A DNA stretch of 64,000 nucleotides from Candidatus Hydrogenedentota bacterium. Lineage in GTDB: Bacteria > Hydrogenedentota > Hydrogenedentia > Hydrogenedentales > CAITNO01. Under the pieces are notes generated by a model. That model searched no databases, was not told the DNA's origin, and worked only from the letters and a program-made list of their open reading frames with translations. The stretch is from positions 1 through 64,000 of the forward strand of contig JAGPFE010000002.1 of the NCBI GenBank assembly GCA_018056705.1, written 5' to 3'. The translations under genes and the position numbers were made by a program. Below are positions 44,614-54,125 of this stretch, one piece after another; position 1 is the stretch's first letter, and the number at the start of each line of letters is the position of its first letter.

Positions 44614-45798
44614 ATGAGCAAACTGTTGACGGATCACGTTTTCACCTCTGAATCGGTCTCCGAAGGCCATCCAGACAAGATCTGCGACCAGATTTCAGAC
44701 GCGATTCTCGATGCCTGCCTGGCGGAAGATCCCAACAGCCACGTGGGGTGCGAAACCCTGGTCGCCACGGATTTCGTGGTGAATGCCGGAGAAATTACCT
44801 GTTCGGGGTGGAGCCGGATCGATCCGGAAGCCATCGCCCGGCAGGTGGTGCGGGAAATCGGCTATACCCGGGATGACATCGGGTTCTGCGACCGGACCTT
44901 TACCTATATCAACCGCATCCACGAACAGTCGCCGGATATTGCCCAGGGGGTGAACGAAGGCGAGGGCCTGTTCAAGGAACAGGGCGCCGGTGACCAGGGC
45001 ATGATGTTCGGATACGCTACCGATGAAACGCCCGAATACATGCCCGCGCCCATCCAGTTCAGTCACAGCCTGCTCATCGAACTGGCCCGGATCCGCAAGG
45101 CGGGTGAAATTACCTGGTTGCGGCCCGACTCCAAGTCGCAGGTGTCGGTCCGGTACGTGAACGGCCGCCCCGTGGAGATTACCACCGTGGTGATTTCGCA
45201 CCAGACGGACGACCTGCCCCTGGATGAAATCCGGACCGCGCTGATCGATGTGGCCCGGAAGGTGCTGGGACCGACCGGGCTGCTGACGGACAAGACCCAG
45301 TATTACATCAACCCGACCGGGCGTTTCGTGGTGGGGGGGCCCCATGGCGACAGTGGCCTGACGGGACGTAAGATCATCGTCGACACCTATGGCGGCGTGG
45401 CGTCCCACGGGGGCGGCGCGTTCTCGGGCAAGGATCCCACAAAGGTGGACCGTTCGGCGGCCTACTATGCCCGGTGGGTCGCGAAGAACATCGTGGCCGC
45501 GGGACTGGCCCGGAAATGCGAGATCCAGGTGGCTTACGCCATTGGCGTGGCACGGCCCATGAGCATCAACGTGTCCACCTACGGCACGGGGGTGGTACCG
45601 GACGAACGGTTGCAGGCCATCCTGGAAAGCGGCGAAATCTTCGATTTCCGCCCGGCGAAGATCATGGCGGATCTGGACCTGGCGCGTCCGAAGGGGTGGA
45701 GTTACCGGCAGACGGCGGCGTATGGCCACTTTGGCCGGGATATCTTTCCCTGGGAGCAATTGAACCGGGTCGATGCCCTCAAGGCCGCCGTCCGGTAA
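44614..45798 (+). CDS. metK: S-adenosylmethionine synthetase
   Basis: 394 aa from the ATG at 44614. The family motifs are intact: '[20 protein letters not shown]', '[16 protein letters not shown]', '[20 protein letters not shown]', '[20 protein letters not shown]' and the ending '[18 protein letters not shown]'. It makes SAM from methionine and ATP, feeding the two radical-SAM enzymes at 12.8-15.7 kb among others. A stem-loop follows 33 bases after the stop. Confidence 0.98.
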   Translation: MSKLLTDHVFTSESVSEGHPDKICDQISDAILDACLAEDPNSHVGCETLVATDFVVNAGEITCSGWSRIDPEAIARQVVREIGYTRDDIGFCDRTFTYINRIHEQSPDIAQGVNEGEGLFKEQGAGDQGMMFGYATDETPEYMPAPIQFSHSLLIELARIRKAGEITWLRPDSKSQVSVRYVNGRPVEITTVVISHQTDDLPLDEIRTALIDVARKVLGPTGLLTDKTQYYINPTGRFVVGGPHGDSGLTGRKIIVDTYGGVASHGGGAFSGKDPTKVDRSAAYYARWVAKNIVAAGLARKCEIQVAYAIGVARPMSINVSTYGTGVVPDERLQAILESGEIFDFRPAKIMADLDLARPKGWSYRQTAAYGHFGRDIFPWEQLNRVDALKAAVR

Positions 45799-45831
45799 TC
45801 GTCCTGCGTGGTATAGGTGCTTTTGACTGCA

Positions 45832-45861
45832 ACCCGGCCTTTCCCTCGGGGAAGGCCGGGT
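45832..45861 (+). terminator. Stem-loop after metK
   Basis: Perfect ten-base arms acccggcctt (45832-45841) and aaggccgggt (45852-45861) with a 10-base loop. No T-run follows, only gattgtc. Confidence 0.6.
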
Positions 45862-45910
45862 GATTGTCAGAAAGGCGACCGGAACAAAGGGGACATTTTT
45901 CTGCGCGGGT

Positions 45911-45940
45911 TTGATGGGGGCGTTTTTTCCGTGTTAGGCT
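45911..45940 (+). promoter_or_regulatory. Putative promoter of the purine permease gene
   Basis: TTGATG (45911-45916), 18 bp spacer ending TGT, TAGGCT (45935-45940), 21 bases before the ATG. Confidence 0.45.
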
Positions 45941-45961
45941 GGGGGCGAGGAGAACAGGTCC

Positions 45962-47335
45962 ATGGGCGCCTTGTGGCAGCGGCTGGACACCTTTTTTGAG
46001 ATATCCGCGCGGGGTTCCACGGTTGGCCGGGAAATCGGCGGCGGTATAAGTGCCTTCGCGGCCATGAGTTATATCGTGTTTGTCCAGCCGACGGTGTTAA
46101 CCATGGCCGGGATGGATTTCGGCGCGGTGCTGATGGCGACCTGCGTGTCGTCCGCGATCGCCTGCGGACTGATGGGTATCCTGGCCCGGTATCCCTTCGC
46201 GCTGGCCCCCGGAATGGGCGAAAATTTCCTGTTCGCGTTGACGATCTGCGTGGGCATGGGGTACACGTGGCAGAACGCCCTGGGCATGGTGCTGATCTCT
46301 GGGGTGCTGTTCGTGATCCTGACGCTGACCGGGGCCCGGGAACGGGTGCTTGAGGTGTTCCCGACGTCTCTGCGGAACGCGATTGGTCCGGCCATTGGAC
46401 TTTTTATCGCGTTTATCGGGTTGCAGTGGAGCGGGCTGGTCGCGCTCAGCCCGGCCACGATGGTGCGCCTGGGAGACTTGCGTCATCCGGTCACGCTGGT
46501 GGCCCTGGCGGGACTGGGTATTACCGTCACGCTGATGCTGTGGCGTGTCCGCGCGGCACTGCTGGTGGGGGTGCTGGCCACGGCGGGCATCGGCTGGCTG
46601 ACCGGAGCGTTTCAGGCGGCGGATGCTCCCGCGTCCTCCGTCAATTTTGGTTCTTTTTTCCAGGTCCGGTTTGACCAGATACTGGAACGGCCCGCGAACG
46701 CGTTGACGGCGATCGCCCTGCTGTTTTTCCTGGACTTCTTCGATACCGTGGGATCCCTGGTGGGGCTGTCCACGCAGGCGGGATTCATCGACGAGCGGGG
46801 CCGGCTGCCACGGGCGGGACGGGCTTTTCTGTCGGACGCGCTGGGTACCTGCGTGGGGGCCCTGTGTGGCACGTCCACGGTGACGACCTACGTGGAAAGC
46901 GCGGCGGGGATCAGCGCGGGCGCGCGGACAGGCCTGGCCGCGATCGTGACGGGCGCGTGTTTCCTGCTGGCACCGCTGCTTATGCCGGTGGCGGCCTTCG
47001 TGGGCGGCAACGTGGGGCCCGCGTACTACGCGTCCCTGGGCATGCCGGATGCCCTGGTGGCCATGCACCCGGCCGTGTCCCCCGCCCTGGTCCTGGTGGG
47101 TTTTCTCATGCTCGCCCCCCTTTCCCGGATAGACTGGAAGGACCTGACAGAGGGACTGCCAGCCTTCGTCACGGTACTGGGCATGGTGTTCGGGTACGGG
47201 ATAACCGAGGGGATAGCCCTGGGGTGTATCGCCTGTTCCGCGTGCAAGGTACTGGCGGGTCGGGCCCGGGAAATCCACCCGGTGTTTCATGTCATCGCCC
47301 TGCTGTTCGTCTTGCGCTACGCGTTCCTGGCGTGA
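45962..47335 (+). CDS. AzgA-type NCS2 purine permease
   Basis: 457 aa with about 12-14 membrane helices. AzgA-family signatures are present: 'REIGGGISAFAAMSYIVFVQ', 'PFALAPGMGENFLFALTICV', 'LFFLDFFDTVGSLVGLSTQA' and 'GTSTVTTYVESAAGISAGAR'. Members import adenine, guanine or hypoxanthine with protons across the inner membrane. No purine riboswitch or purine gene stands beside it. It precedes rpmH by about 180 bases with its own promoter between. Confidence 0.93.
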   Translation: MGALWQRLDTFFEISARGSTVGREIGGGISAFAAMSYIVFVQPTVLTMAGMDFGAVLMATCVSSAIACGLMGILARYPFALAPGMGENFLFALTICVGMGYTWQNALGMVLISGVLFVILTLTGARERVLEVFPTSLRNAIGPAIGLFIAFIGLQWSGLVALSPATMVRLGDLRHPVTLVALAGLGITVTLMLWRVRAALLVGVLATAGIGWLTGAFQAADAPASSVNFGSFFQVRFDQILERPANALTAIALLFFLDFFDTVGSLVGLSTQAGFIDERGRLPRAGRAFLSDALGTCVGALCGTSTVTTYVESAAGISAGARTGLAAIVTGACFLLAPLLMPVAAFVGGNVGPAYYASLGMPDALVAMHPAVSPALVLVGFLMLAPLSRIDWKDLTEGLPAFVTVLGMVFGYGITEGIALGCIACSACKVLAGRAREIHPVFHVIALLFVLRYAFLA

Positions 47336-47377
47336 GGCAAGGCCCGCGCCCGGCGGGAAACGGAAGATTTTTCCGGA

Positions 47378-47407
47378 TTGACCCGGGAAGGGTACATTGT
47401 GTAAACT
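47378..47407 (+). promoter_or_regulatory. Putative rpmH promoter
   Basis: TTGACC (47378-47383), 18 bp spacer ending TGTG, TAAACT (47402-47407). The leader to rpmH is about 100 bases. Confidence 0.6.
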
Positions 47408-47515
47408 ATATTTTCCCTTGGGGGAGGGGTGTGCGAGCATGCCGGTCGGTACCGGAAACCGCTGGGGCGCGCGGTGGGGGACCGGGCGGTACGCGTATCA
47501 AAGGAGTCAGCGACC

Positions 47516-47650
47516 ATGAAGCGAACGTTTCAGCCATCCAACCTGCGCCGGAAACGCACCCATGGTTTCCGAGCCCGCATGGCCACGCCGGGCGGCCGCG
47601 CGGTATTGTCGGCCCGGCGCCGCAAGGGACGCAAACGCCTGACTGTCTGA
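47516..47650 (+). CDS. rpmH: Ribosomal protein bL34
   Basis: 44 aa from the ATG at 47516, AAAGGAG eleven bases upstream. The sequence '[20 protein letters not shown]' with '[13 protein letters not shown]' is a textbook L34. It is part of the large ribosomal subunit and heads the conserved rpmH-rnpA-yidD-yidC order. Its TGA overlaps the rnpA ATG (TGATG). Confidence 0.98.
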   Translation: MKRTFQPSNLRRKRTHGFRARMATPGGRAVLSARRRKGRKRLTV

Positions 47651-48051
47651 TGTCCGTGGCGCGGGATACGCCGGAACCGGAGCGTCCGCGTTGCGCATTT
47701 CCGCCTTCGGCCCGGATTCGCCGCCGCGCGGAGTTCGACCGGGTGTTCAAAGAAGGAGAACGGGTCAGCGGTCAGGGTCTGGCCTGTTTCATCCTGCCCC
47801 GGGCGGAGGGCGAGGAATCCCGGCTCGGCATGGCGGTTTCCCGCAAAGTGGGAGGCGCGGTGGCGCGTAACCGGGTCAGGCGACGCGTTCGGGAATATTT
47901 CCGGCTACACCGGTCCGCCTTCGCGCGACCGGTGGATCTCGTGGTGGTAGCCTACAAGGGAGCCGCGGAAATGAGCGGACAGGCGGTGTGGCGGGAGATG
48001 TCCCGGATGCTTACGCGAAAGGGAATACTGCGTGATCACGCGGATACTTAA
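47650..48051 (+). CDS. rnpA: Ribonuclease P protein component
   Basis: 133 aa. The start overlaps the rpmH stop; the family core begins about 20 residues in, so an N-terminal extension is present. The RNR motif is '[16 protein letters not shown]', and 'GMAVSRKVG' and '[15 protein letters not shown]' match the fold. It binds the RNase P RNA to mature tRNA 5' ends. yidD starts inside its last codons. Confidence 0.95.
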   Translation: MSVARDTPEPERPRCAFPPSARIRRRAEFDRVFKEGERVSGQGLACFILPRAEGEESRLGMAVSRKVGGAVARNRVRRRVREYFRLHRSAFARPVDLVVVAYKGAAEMSGQAVWREMSRMLTRKGILRDHADT

Positions 48052-48298
48052 GGGACTGATTCGTCTCTACCAGCGGTTTGTGTCGCCGTTGCTGGGCGAT
48101 CGGTGCCGGTTTTATCCGTCATGTTCCCAGTATGCCCTGGAGGCCCTGGAGGTTCACGGCCTTGTTCGCGGGTGTGCGCTGGCGACCTGGCGGCTGTTGC
48201 GGTGCCAGCCCCTGTGCAAGGGAGGGTACGATCCCGTTCCACCCGCCCGCCGTGCCCGGAAAAACGCCGACAGGAGCGATGCCGGCTGTGCAGTTTGA
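48032..48298 (+). CDS. yidD: Membrane protein insertion efficiency factor YidD
   Basis: 88 aa from a GTG start at 48032 that overlaps rnpA by 20 bp. The family is unmistakable: '[20 protein letters not shown]', '[15 protein letters not shown]' and '[17 protein letters not shown]'. YidD helps YidC insert proteins into the inner membrane. Its end overlaps the yidC start by about 20 bases. Confidence 0.95.
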   Translation: MITRILKGLIRLYQRFVSPLLGDRCRFYPSCSQYALEALEVHGLVRGCALATWRLLRCQPLCKGGYDPVPPARRARKNADRSDAGCAV

Positions 48299-50237
48299 CG
48301 ACGACAGGGAACTTCAGCGCAACCAGTTGATCGCCACGGTGCTGATGCTGCTGGTGGTGGGCGTGTGGATTTTCTATACCAGCAGCCAGGCACCACCGCC
48401 ACAGCCGCCGGAGCAGGTCCACCAGGAAGTGGTGCCCTCGTCGGACCAGGGCACGTCTTCGGAGGTTCCCGAAAAGGTTCCCCAGGCTGCCGCGGAAGGA
48501 CAGGCGGCATCGGCTGGTTCCCTCGCGTGGCTTCCCCCGGTGGTCAAGCCGGAGGAAGAAACGCCCGATGACCTCGTGCGTATCACGACCCCCGCTGGTG
48601 AAGGAGGCAGTGCGCCCCTGCTGGAGTTGACCTTCACCCGGATCGGCGCGCGACTTCGGGCAGCCCGGGTGGTACTGGGGAAGGATGGCGCGGATTCCGC
48701 TCAACTGGTGCCGGAATCGGGTCAGCCCGATGTGGTGTCCGCCCTGCCGCTGGGATTGCGGTTCGACTCGAACCTCTGGCGGGACGAAGTAAACCGCCGG
48801 AGGTGGGACGTGGAACCTGAATCCGATCCGCACGCGGTGACGTTCAGCCTGACCGCGCCAGGCCGGGCGAAAGTCTACAAGCGGTTTGTCGCGGAAGCGG
48901 GTCGGCACGTGGTGCGGGTGGAACTCGGCTGGGAAAACCTGTCGGACACGCTGGTCGCGCTGGGGATCGACACGCGCGAGCCGGCGGTGGCTCTCCTGTG
49001 GGAACCCCAGGTCAACTCGGGAGACTTCGGCAAGGGGCTTTCCCAGCAGTTTGTCACCCGGAAAGAAGGGCGGAACGTCTTTACCGCGGTGTCGTCCATT
49101 GCGCCGCCGAAGACGGACAGCCTGTATTCCATCCGGGAACTGGATCCGGAATGGGTGGCCCTCAGCAGCGCCTACTTCGTGGTGGCGTTCCGGCCCGGGT
49201 TCGAGGTACCCGAGGACAGCAAGGCCCGACCAGACGGGTGGATCACCACCACGCCGGACAAGTCCGGGCTGGTCATGGGGTCAGGCGCGCCCCGCCGGGA
49301 CATACAGCCCGGCGAACGCGCCGCGTGGACCTGGGAGGTCTACATCGGGCCGACCGCCCGTCGCGCGCTGGCGGCGGCGTGGCCTGGCCTCGACACGGTT
49401 CAGCGGTTCTTTACCAGTTTCGATTTCATGGACTGGTTCGCCAAGTTTCTGCTGAACCTGCTCAACTGGTTTTACGACCACGTTTTTCCCAATTACGGGC
49501 TGGCCATTATTTTCCTCACCATCCTGGTGCGGGTGGCGGTGTTCCCCCTCACCTGGAAAAGCATGGTCAGCATGAAGCGGATGAGCCAACTCGCGCCGGA
49601 GTTGGAAAAGATCAAGCAGGAAGTGGGGGACGATCCCCAGGAACTGCAGCGGCGGACCATGGAACTGTACCGGGAACGGGGCATCAATCCCCTGGGGGGG
49701 TGCCTGCCCATATTCCTCCAGTTGCCGGTGTTTTTCGCCCTGTACCGGATGCTGTGGCAGGCCTTCGAGCTGCGCCGCGCGCCGTTCCTGTGGATTACCG
49801 ACCTGTCCGAGCCGGACCGGTTGTTTACCCTGCCCGTTGCGATCCCCATCCCCTTCTCCACCCAGGGCATTGACGCGATCAACCTGCTGCCTATTCTCGG
49901 GGCCGTGGCCATCCTGTTCAGCCAGGAACTCATGCCGACTTCCGGTCCCACCCAGACCCCGCAGCAGAAGATGATCATGCGGATCATGCCCGTCATTTTC
50001 ACCCTGTTCATGTACAACCTTGCCTCGGGGTTAAACCTGTATTTCCTGGTCAGTTCCCTGATAGGCATCGCGCAGAACGTGGTCATCCAGCGCGTGAACA
50101 TCGAACCGAAACCCGTGGTCCCCAGGAAGCCTGCCGCCCGGCGCCGGCACTTCTATAACGAGGCCCAGGCCCGAAAGCGGGAACTGGCCCGGGAGATGCG
50201 CCGTGAAAAAGAAAAGCGCCCCAGGACCGACCGCTGA
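48279..50237 (+). CDS. yidC: Membrane protein insertase YidC
   Basis: 652 aa from the ATG at 48279 (a GTG nine bases later is an alternative). An N-terminal helix ('[20 protein letters not shown]') precedes a large periplasmic domain of about 370 residues, typical of Gram-negative YidC. The conserved core has '[20 protein letters not shown]' with the hydrophilic-groove Arg, '[20 protein letters not shown]' and '[20 protein letters not shown]'. The tail is basic, for ribosome contact. It inserts inner-membrane proteins with or without Sec. Confidence 0.97.
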   Translation: MPAVQFDDDRELQRNQLIATVLMLLVVGVWIFYTSSQAPPPQPPEQVHQEVVPSSDQGTSSEVPEKVPQAAAEGQAASAGSLAWLPPVVKPEEETPDDLVRITTPAGEGGSAPLLELTFTRIGARLRAARVVLGKDGADSAQLVPESGQPDVVSALPLGLRFDSNLWRDEVNRRRWDVEPESDPHAVTFSLTAPGRAKVYKRFVAEAGRHVVRVELGWENLSDTLVALGIDTREPAVALLWEPQVNSGDFGKGLSQQFVTRKEGRNVFTAVSSIAPPKTDSLYSIRELDPEWVALSSAYFVVAFRPGFEVPEDSKARPDGWITTTPDKSGLVMGSGAPRRDIQPGERAAWTWEVYIGPTARRALAAAWPGLDTVQRFFTSFDFMDWFAKFLLNLLNWFYDHVFPNYGLAIIFLTILVRVAVFPLTWKSMVSMKRMSQLAPELEKIKQEVGDDPQELQRRTMELYRERGINPLGGCLPIFLQLPVFFALYRMLWQAFELRRAPFLWITDLSEPDRLFTLPVAIPIPFSTQGIDAINLLPILGAVAILFSQELMPTSGPTQTPQQKMIMRIMPVIFTLFMYNLASGLNLYFLVSSLIGIAQNVVIQRVNIEPKPVVPRKPAARRRHFYNEAQARKRELAREMRREKEKRPRTDR

Positions 50238-50298
50238 CCTTCGGGCCGTGCACCCGGCTTCCCGGACCGGTGGAAGCCGTGAACAAGGAGCATGACCC

Positions 50299-51597
50299 AT
50301 GCGTCAGGTTGAAGCCGAAGGAAAAACGCGTGAAGAGGCCGTGGAAAAGGCGTTGCGGCAACTGGGCGTTGAAATGTACGAGGTCGACAAGGTCGAGATC
50401 CTCGACTCCGGCAGCCGCGGCATTTTCGGATGGGGCGCGCGCCCGGTACGGGTCCGCCTGACCGTCGAGCGACTCGAAGAAACGCCGGCCAGTCGATCCG
50501 GTCAGCCCTCCGCGAGGCGGGACGCTCCCCGGTCCAAGGCGGCACCCGGAAAACAGAAGTCTACCCAGTCTCCCGGCGGCGGTGCCCAGCCCCAGAAGCA
50601 GGCAGGCCGGAAAGGACCGGATGCCGGCAGCCGGGCCCCGGGAGGACCATCATCCCGGCAGGAGCAGCGTAAGGCACCGCAACGCCCCCAGCAGGGCGCG
50701 AACCGGAACGATCCCCCCGCGTTCCTGAAACAGGCCAACAACCGGAAACAGAAAAACGGACCCCAGGCCCGCCCGGTCCCCCGGGCCGCTTCCGACAAGC
50801 CGAACGCCGGGACAGACCAGTCCCGGGAGGTTCCAGCATCGCCTGGCATGCAGGAACGCCCGGCAATTCCCGGAACGGACACCCCCGTGGCCTCGGTGCA
50901 TCACGAGGCACTGGAAGCCCTGCGCCGCGCGGAGCAGTTCGAGCAGTTCGAAAGGGGCCTGCTTCCCGACGCGCCCGAGACCGGATCGGGAACCGTGGAA
51001 ACGGAACCCGCGGAACCGCCCATGAGCGAAGAGGAACTGCGTCGCGCCGAAACCGTGTTGTCGGAACTGTTGGCGAGGATGGGTGTGGAAGGCCGTGTCA
51101 TCCGGGGGGTCACGGAAGAGGGGGGGCCGTTGCTGCGCGTCGAAACCGAACAGAGCGGCCACATCATCGGGAAAAACGGCCGGACCCTGGAGTCGCTGCA
51201 GTACATGGTGAACCGGCTGATCACACCGGAGGCCGCTCTGGACTGCCGTGACCGGGTGGCCGTGGACTGCCAGGGATACCTGGAACGGAAGTGGCGCGCT
51301 TTGCGGGAAACGGGTCGCGAACTGGCCCGGCGGGCCGTCGCCAGCGGTAAGATCCAGCGGACGCGGGCCATGCCTGCCCAGGAACGCCGGGTTATTCACC
51401 TCGCGCTCAAGGATTATCCGGATGTCACGACGGCCAGTGAAGGCAACGGATACCTGCGTTGCGTGCGGGTGATTCCCACGCGGTCGGAGACCACGGAAAA
51501 CGCGCGCCCGAACAGGTCCAAGTCCCGGCATGGAAAGCGCCGTTCCCCCAGGCGCCGCCCGGGCAATTCCGCGTCCGGGCAGGATAGCGCTGAGTAA
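50299..51597 (+). CDS. jag: Jag/KhpB-like RNA-binding protein
   Basis: 432 aa, AAGGAG upstream of the ATG. The Jag_N domain opens 'VEAEGKTREEAVEKALRQLG' and includes 'GSRGIFGWGARPVRVRL'. A Gln/Pro/Arg-rich linker of about 200 residues follows. Then a KH domain with the GxxG loop 'HIIGKNGRTLESLQYMVNRL' and an R3H domain ending 'VIHLALKDYPDVTTASEG'. The linker is much longer than in Firmicutes Jag (about 200-250 aa in total). It binds RNA and accompanies yidC in most genomes. Confidence 0.93.
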   Translation: MRQVEAEGKTREEAVEKALRQLGVEMYEVDKVEILDSGSRGIFGWGARPVRVRLTVERLEETPASRSGQPSARRDAPRSKAAPGKQKSTQSPGGGAQPQKQAGRKGPDAGSRAPGGPSSRQEQRKAPQRPQQGANRNDPPAFLKQANNRKQKNGPQARPVPRAASDKPNAGTDQSREVPASPGMQERPAIPGTDTPVASVHHEALEALRRAEQFEQFERGLLPDAPETGSGTVETEPAEPPMSEEELRRAETVLSELLARMGVEGRVIRGVTEEGGPLLRVETEQSGHIIGKNGRTLESLQYMVNRLITPEAALDCRDRVAVDCQGYLERKWRALRETGRELARRAVASGKIQRTRAMPAQERRVIHLALKDYPDVTTASEGNGYLRCVRVIPTRSETTENARPNRSKSRHGKRRSPRRRPGNSASGQDSAE

Positions 51598-51620
51598 CGG
51601 CAACCGACGGGGAACGCCCC

Positions 51621-53018
51621 GTGCCCACGTTCGAGCAGGATACCATCGCGGCCATTGCCACGCCCCCGGGAGAAGGAGCGATTGGCGTCGTGCGGATCAG
51701 TGGTCCCCGCGCCCATGCCGTGGCGGATGCCCTGTTTCAGCCGTTGCACGGTTCACGGCCCCTTTCCGATACCCCCTGGCGATTGCGGCATGGACGGGTG
51801 GTCGACGCGGCGGGCCAGGTGATTGACGAGGTCATGGCCGTGGTGATGCCCGCTCCCCGGACGTACACCGGCGAACCCATGGCGGAAATCCATGGCCATG
51901 GTGGACTGGCCGTGTCGCGGGCGATCCTGCGAACGGTTCTGGAGGCGGGGGCCCGTCCGGCCGGGCCGGGCGAATTCACGCGCCGGGCGTTTCTGAATGG
52001 CCGCATGGACCTGACCCGGGCGGAGGCGGTGATCGACCTGATCGAGGCGCGCACGGAGGCCGCCCTGCGCGCGGCGTTAACCATGGCGGGAGGCACGCTG
52101 CGGCGGGCCTTGGATGCCATCTCGGACCGGGTGGCCGACCTGCTGGCGCGGGCGGAAGCCGCGGTGGACTTTCCGGAGGAAGACCTGCCGGAAATGATCA
52201 CGCCCGCCTGGTTCGAGGAAGTCCGCGTGACCCGGGAGCAGATGGTACAACACCTGGACGCGTACCGGGCGGGCAGGCTCTTCCGGGAAGGCGCGACCAT
52301 CGTGATCGCGGGACGGCCCAACGCCGGCAAGTCCACGCTCTTTAACCGCCTGCTGGACGAAGAGCGGGCGATTGTCACGGATATCCCGGGCACGACGCGG
52401 GACGTTCTGGAAGGATGGACCGCCTTCGAGGGGATCGCCGCGCGCCTGCTGGATACCGCGGGGCTTCGGGATACCGTCGAGCCCGTGGAACGTGAAGGCG
52501 TGACCCGCGCCCGGTCCGCGCTGGAACAGGCTGACCTCGTGTTGTGGGTGCTGGACCTGACCCTGCCCGTGGCGCTTCTGAGGGAAGAATGGGATCAGGC
52601 CCGGAACACCCTGCGCGACCGGGTTATCGGGGTTGGGAACAAGGCGGATGTCGTGCCGGATCTTCCGGAACCGCGCGCGGATCTTCCCGGCCTGATCCCG
52701 ATATCCGCCCAGGGTGGCATGGGACTGGATGTCCTGCGCGAGGAGATCGGCAAGCGGCTACATGCCCTGGCCGGCGGACGGAGCCCCGATGAACCGATGC
52801 TTTCCCACGAGCACCAGGCCGAAAGCCTGCGTCGAGCCATCGCCGCCATGAGTGGCGCGCTGGCGCAGGATTCGGGCACGGGTTACCCGGGGCCGCAACC
52901 GGAATTGCTCGCTTTCGAGTTGCGGGAAGCCTTGCGCGCCCTGGGGGAGATCACCGGGGATACCACGCCCGACGACCTGCTCGACCGGATTTTCAGCCGG
53001 TTCTGCATCGGCAAATGA
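51621..53018 (+). CDS. mnmE: tRNA modification GTPase MnmE
   Basis: 465 aa from a GTG start. The tetrahydrofolate-binding N-terminus reads 'DTIAAIATPPGEGAIGVVRI'. The G domain has 'GRPNAGKSTLFNRLLDEERA', 'DIPGTTRDVLEG', 'DTAGLRDT' and 'NKAD'. The C-terminus ends with the invariant 'FCIGK' whose Cys is catalytic. With MnmG it modifies U34 of tRNAs. A true terminator follows, closing the rpmH-mnmE run; mnmG is not in view. Confidence 0.97.
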   Translation: MPTFEQDTIAAIATPPGEGAIGVVRISGPRAHAVADALFQPLHGSRPLSDTPWRLRHGRVVDAAGQVIDEVMAVVMPAPRTYTGEPMAEIHGHGGLAVSRAILRTVLEAGARPAGPGEFTRRAFLNGRMDLTRAEAVIDLIEARTEAALRAALTMAGGTLRRALDAISDRVADLLARAEAAVDFPEEDLPEMITPAWFEEVRVTREQMVQHLDAYRAGRLFREGATIVIAGRPNAGKSTLFNRLLDEERAIVTDIPGTTRDVLEGWTAFEGIAARLLDTAGLRDTVEPVEREGVTRARSALEQADLVLWVLDLTLPVALLREEWDQARNTLRDRVIGVGNKADVVPDLPEPRADLPGLIPISAQGGMGLDVLREEIGKRLHALAGGRSPDEPMLSHEHQAESLRRAIAAMSGALAQDSGTGYPGPQPELLAFELREALRALGEITGDTTPDDLLDRIFSRFCIGK

Positions 53019-53172
53019 CGCGGGAAGTTAAAGTTTGTCGAGGCTTTTGCCGATCACAGGAACGCGGCCGCGAGACGGCCGGTCAAGTTGAGTCCCGGAA
53101 ACCGGTCAGCGGGCACATCCCGGGGATTGTCCCGTCCCCGCCCGTCGCGCCGGGTCTGTCCTCCTTGAGTGT

Positions 53173-53207
53173 GCGCCACATGTCGTCCCAGCCTGTGGCG
53201 CTTTTTT
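53173..53207 (+). terminator. Rho-independent terminator after mnmE
   Basis: Arms gcgccac (53173-53179) and gtggcgc (53195-53201) followed by six T (53202-53207). It lies about 155 bases after the mnmE stop. Confidence 0.85.
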
Positions 53208-53249
53208 ATTGTCCCGTTCCAGTTCCAGGCACGCGTTACCCTCGAAACG

Positions 53250-53258
53250 TGATACGAT
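53250..53258 (+). promoter_or_regulatory. Extended -10 upstream of the YbjQ-family gene
   Basis: TGA then TACGAT (53253-53258), 43 bases before the ATG at 53302, just past the mnmE terminator. Confidence 0.4.
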
Positions 53259-53301
53259 GGGAACAGGTAGCCGAAACAGCGTGGAACGGAAAGGAAAACG
53301 C

Positions 53302-53622
53302 ATGATTCTGACCAACATCGATAACGTGCCCAACATGCGCGTGGTGGAGCACTATGGCCTGGTCTCCGGCAGCACGGTCCGGGCCAAGCATATCGGCAAG
53401 GACATCATGGCCGGGTTGAAGAACATCGTGGGAGGCGAACTGAAGGGTTACACCGAGTTGCTGACCGAGGCCCGGAAGGACGCCATGGAACGCATGATCG
53501 CCCAGGCGCGCGCGCTGGGGGCGAATGCCGTGATCAACGTGCGGTTCGCGACGTCGGCGGTGGCGCCGGGCGCGGCGGAACTGTACGTGTACGGCACGGC
53601 GGTGCGGGTGGAGGCGGAATAA
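53302..53622 (+). CDS. YbjQ-family (DUF74) protein
   Basis: 106 aa, the usual family length, from the ATG at 53302 with AAAGGAAAA upstream. It has 'VVEHYGLVSGSTVRAKHIGK', 'DIMAGLKNIVGGELKGYTEL', 'ARALGANAVINVRFATS' and 'YGTAVRVE', all diagnostic. The fold forms pentameric rings; a heavy-metal role has been suggested but is not established. It is followed three bases later by a membrane-anchored relative. Confidence 0.93.
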   Translation: MILTNIDNVPNMRVVEHYGLVSGSTVRAKHIGKDIMAGLKNIVGGELKGYTELLTEARKDAMERMIAQARALGANAVINVRFATSAVAPGAAELYVYGTAVRVEAE

Positions 53623-53625
53623 TCC

Positions 53626-54111
53626 ATGGAAACGCTTTTTCAGCTAGGCGTTTTTCTGGTTCTCCTGGCGCTTGGGTTTTTCGTGGGCCGGTGGAACGAG
53701 GCGAAACATTACGCCAGCATCCGAGATCGGGAACGCCGGCTGGCGCATCTTCCCGTGATCGCGTCGCATGACTGGGAAAAGGATCGGCCCACCCGGGAAG
53801 CGTGGCTCGAGACGGCGTGCGTGGTGATATCGATCGACTACTTCAAGCGGATCGCCCTGGGACTGCGGAACCTGTTCGGAGGTGAAGCGCGATCCATCGA
53901 GCCCCTGCTGGATCGCGCGCGCCGGGAGGCCCTGCTGCGACTCAAAGAGTCCGCCGTTGCCCGGGGGGCCGATATCCTGGTCAATCTCCGGCTGGAAACA
54001 TCGTCGATTTACGGGAACAAGGGCAATCAGCAGTCCATCGGTTCGGTGGAACTCTTCGCGTACGCTACCGCGATCCGGTATGACGGGCCGGAGCCCCGGA
54101 ACCCACTCTGA
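53626..54111 (+). CDS. Membrane-anchored YbjQ-like protein
   Basis: 161 aa. An N-terminal helix ('LFQLGVFLVLLALGFFVGRW') is followed by a short linker and a YbjQ-like domain: 'CVVISIDYFKRIALGLRNLF', 'GGEARSIEPLLDRARREALL', 'ARGADILVNLRLETSSI' and 'VELFAYATAIRY'. It aligns clearly with the preceding protein, so the pair arose by duplication plus gain of an anchor. The two may form mixed rings at the membrane. An M48 protease follows after 14 bases. Confidence 0.85.
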   Translation: METLFQLGVFLVLLALGFFVGRWNEAKHYASIRDRERRLAHLPVIASHDWEKDRPTREAWLETACVVISIDYFKRIALGLRNLFGGEARSIEPLLDRARREALLRLKESAVARGADILVNLRLETSSIYGNKGNQQSIGSVELFAYATAIRYDGPEPRNPL

Positions 54112-54125
54112 GCAAGGGGCGCGTC

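Noticed and set aside
45836..45961. Purine riboswitch before the purine permease
   Set aside because: The metK stem-loop and a promoter only 21 bases before the ATG fill the gap; there is no room for the three-way junction.
47336..47515. Chromosomal origin next to rpmH
   Set aside because: No cluster of TTATNCACA-type boxes, no AT-rich unwinding region and no dnaA gene in the window.
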